DNA from: Bifidobacteriaceae bacterium UBA2724
Lineage (GTDB): Bacteria > Actinomycetota > Actinomycetes > Actinomycetales > Bifidobacteriaceae
Direction: 5' to 3'
Length of the DNA stretch: 64,000 nucleotides
NCBI GenBank assembly: GCA_002353815.1
Contig: DEKK01000016.1
Location: 108,335-172,334, forward strand
Below the pieces are notes generated by a model. The model was not told the origin of the DNA, ran no database searches, and worked only from the letters and a program-made list of their open reading frames with translations. The position numbers were made by a program, and so were the translations under genes. Below, in pieces: positions 62,144 to 64,000 of the stretch. The first letter of the stretch is position 1; every line of letters starts with the position of its first letter.

Positions 62144-64000
62144 ATGATGGCGGATCGCGAAGCCGCTCGGCACAAGCGCCACGGGCGCGGCAGGCAGTGG
62201 GGCGCCGAACGCTCCACGCAGCCGCTGTCGATCATGCATGACCGGCCAAGCGGCCGGAAGATAGTTGCAGGATACGTCGCGATGGCGATGACCGTCGTCT
62301 GCTATGTCGTGTACATGGTGCGCATGATTCTCACGCTGTTCGTGCGCAACCCCGACATCACCCTGCGGTTCGCGCTCGAAGGCGTGCTGTATCTGCTCAT
62401 CGTGACGGTGCTGATCTTCAGCGCCATGGTGTATCTCGTCACGAGACAGGGCGCCATGAGGCGCTTCGCCACGCACCGGCGCATCCCCCGCGCCATGCTC
62501 GACGAGCATTTCGACCATGGGTATTCCAAGGGGATCACCGTGCTCGTCCCGTCATACGTGGAACAGCCCAAGGTGGTCGAGAAAACCATCTGGTCCGCCG
62601 CCCTGCAGGAATTCCCCGACATTGCCATCGTGCTGCTCATCGACGACCCGCCGCATCCCAGGGATGAGGAGCGCCGCCACATCCTCGAGGCGAGCCGCGA
62701 CCTCGTGCCCCGTGTGATGGACGAACTCGCCGAGCCCGCGAAACGTTTCCAGGACGCACGCGCCGACGCGCGCCGCCGCTTGCACGGCCAGGTGTATGCC
62801 CGCCGCGGAATCGTGGCGCAATGCATGGAGGATTACGGCGCCGCTGTGGCCTGGCTGGACGCCAAGGCGGATTCATGGGCCGTCGAAGACCATACGGACG
62901 AGTTCTTCTGCGACCAGGTGCTGCGCGGCCTCGCCCGCGAGCTGGGCGAAACCGCCGAGGCGCTGCGCCAGGCCGTGAATCTCAACGAGCGCATCTCGTC
63001 GGAGCGCCTGCTGCAGCTGTACAACCGCCTCGTGTGGATCTTCACCGCCCAGGGGTGGTCGTTCGAGCGCAAGCAGTACTGCTCCACGTCGCAGGAGGGC
63101 AACAAGGCCATGAACCTCAATTCGTTCATCGGCCTCATGGGGCACAAGCTCAAGCGCGAGGTGACCGCGGACGGCATCGCGCTGCGCGACATCCGTCCCG
63201 GCGAGGCGCCGGATTTCGTCGTCCGCGACTCCGAATACGTGTTGACGCTCGACGCCGATTCGATGCTGCTGCGCGATTACTGCCTCCGTCTCGTCTACCA
63301 GCTCGAACAGCCCGGAAACGAAAGGACCGCGGTCATCCAGACGCCGTATTCGTCGTATCGCGGCGCACCCACGCGCATCGAGCGCATCGCCGCCGCCACG
63401 ACGGACATCCAGCATGTGCTGCACCAGGGCATGACGTATTACGACGCCACGTTCTGGGTAGGCGCGAACGCCGTGATCCGCAAGCGCGCGCTTGACGACA
63501 TCTGCGTCGTCTCCACGGAGGGCACGCGCACGATCAAGACCTACATCCAGGACCGCACGGTCATCGAGGATACGGAATCCAGCGTGGACCTGGGCTACTA
63601 CGGATGGCACCTGGTCAACTACCCGGAGCGCCTGAGCTACAGCGCCACGCCGCCCGACTTCGGCTCGCTCGTCGTGCAGCGCCGCCGTTGGGCGAACGGC
63701 GGCCTGCTCATCATCGGCAAGTTCTTCCACATCGTGCGCGCGCGGCGTTCCGGGCCCGATCCCGTCAAGTTCGGCGAATGGTGCCTGCGTGTCAACTACA
63801 TGGCGTCCATCGCGTGGTCGAGCTTCGGCCTGATATTCCTGCTCGGATACCCGTTCGACCAGCGCCTGCTCAGCCCGTGGGTGGTCGCCGCGTCGCTGCC
63901 GTATTTCGCGTCGTACGCTTCGGACCTCAAATACAACGGATACAGGCGTTCCGACATCTTCAGGATCTACGGATTCAATATCGTGCTGCTCGCCGTGAAC
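62144..64000 (+). CDS. Processive GT2 membrane glycosyltransferase (partial, 3' end outside)
   Basis: At least 619 residues; the frame is open at the right edge. Two N-terminal helices (about 39-62, 75-98), GT-A core with ITVLVPSYVEQ (from about 131), VLLIDDPP (Asp167), TLDADSMLL (Asp370, the DxD site), VIEDTE (about 475) and QRRRWANGG (512-520, the Q-x-x-RW of processive synthases), then further helices. It resembles BcsA/HasA/PgaC-type synthases of beta-linked polysaccharides. About 200 residues separate the two Asp motifs, roughly 100 more than in typical GT2, and the added part is helical. No PilZ domain is visible in the part present. Start ATG 62144 with GAGG upstream. Confidence 0.88.
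   Translation, partial: MMADREAARHKRHGRGRQWGAERSTQPLSIMHDRPSGRKIVAGYVAMAMTVVCYVVYMVRMILTLFVRNPDITLRFALEGVLYLLIVTVLIFSAMVYLVTRQGAMRRFATHRRIPRAMLDEHFDHGYSKGITVLVPSYVEQPKVVEKTIWSAALQEFPDIAIVLLIDDPPHPRDEERRHILEASRDLVPRVMDELAEPAKRFQDARADARRRLHGQVYARRGIVAQCMEDYGAAVAWLDAKADSWAVEDHTDEFFCDQVLRGLARELGETAEALRQAVNLNERISSERLLQLYNRLVWIFTAQGWSFERKQYCSTSQEGNKAMNLNSFIGLMGHKLKREVTADGIALRDIRPGEAPDFVVRDSEYVLTLDADSMLLRDYCLRLVYQLEQPGNERTAVIQTPYSSYRGAPTRIERIAAATTDIQHVLHQGMTYYDATFWVGANAVIRKRALDDICVVSTEGTRTIKTYIQDRTVIEDTESSVDLGYYGWHLVNYPERLSYSATPPDFGSLVVQRRRWANGGLLIIGKFFHIVRARRSGPDPVKFGEWCLRVNYMASIAWSSFGLIFLLGYPFDQRLLSPWVVAASLPYFASYASDLKYNGYRRSDIFRIYGFNIVLLAVN

Overview
The window is a 64 kb chromosomal segment of a high-G+C Gram-positive bacterium, almost certainly a Bifidobacterium (Actinomycetota). 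The evidence is the amtB-glnB-glnD nitrogen block behind ftsY, the MurT/GatD pair behind dnaB, a very large secreted amylopullulanase with an LAKTG anchor, GH13 enzymes next to a malEFG-type transporter, and several start codons only 5-7 bases behind a -10 hexamer (leaderless style). The species cannot be fixed from the sequence alone. The starch-degrading load points to an amylolytic gut bifidobacterium.

Layout. 1-11.4 kb: a Gln/Pro/Tyr-tailed membrane protein (cut by the left edge), dCTP deaminase (dcd), a CPA2-type cation/proton antiporter, an alpha/beta hydrolase, a TetR regulator with a long acidic tail, ftsY, then amtB, PII and glnD. 11.6-20 kb: a TM2-domain protein, a 1-kb intergenic region with a dense DnaA-box cluster, dnaB, murT-gatD, a DUF308 membrane protein and a secreted beta-propeller surface protein. 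20-25.8 kb: a small toxin-domain/acidic-partner gene pair, then a MarR-controlled heterodimeric ABC exporter. 26-42 kb: the starch island, with apuB, a membrane-anchored alpha-amylase, a cytoplasmic GH13 glycosidase, malEFG and a cytoplasmic pullulanase. It has LacI-type operator candidates in the divergent control region. 42-53 kb: housekeeping and envelope genes (HAD hydrolase, TraX-like protein, GT4, UbiB-like kinase, phasin-like protein, AIM24), a patch of decayed genes beside a tRNA-Ala (one frameshifted at a G/C tract, one Abi_2 fragment), DedA and the Pmt mannosyltransferase. 53-58 kb: rsmI, an AbiEi-like gene coupled to a leucine-rich-variant protein, and metG. 58-64 kb: a degenerate GGDEF-EAL membrane protein, an exported GH18-type hydrolase and a processive GT2 synthase running off the right edge. 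These three look like an exopolysaccharide module.

How the genes work together. In the starch island, ApuB and the anchored amylase cut starch and pullulan outside the cell, MalEFG imports the maltodextrins (its ATPase is not in the window), and the GH13 glycosidase and pullulanase finish them inside. The PII/GlnD/AmtB set handles ammonium uptake and nitrogen signalling. The genes most likely to hold something new are the GGDEF-EAL/GH18/GT2 locus, the DnaA-box cluster before dnaB, the AbiEi-LRV pair, and the overlapping toxin/immunity-like pair.

All calls come from reading the sequence. Family assignments rest on motifs I recognise, not on searches.
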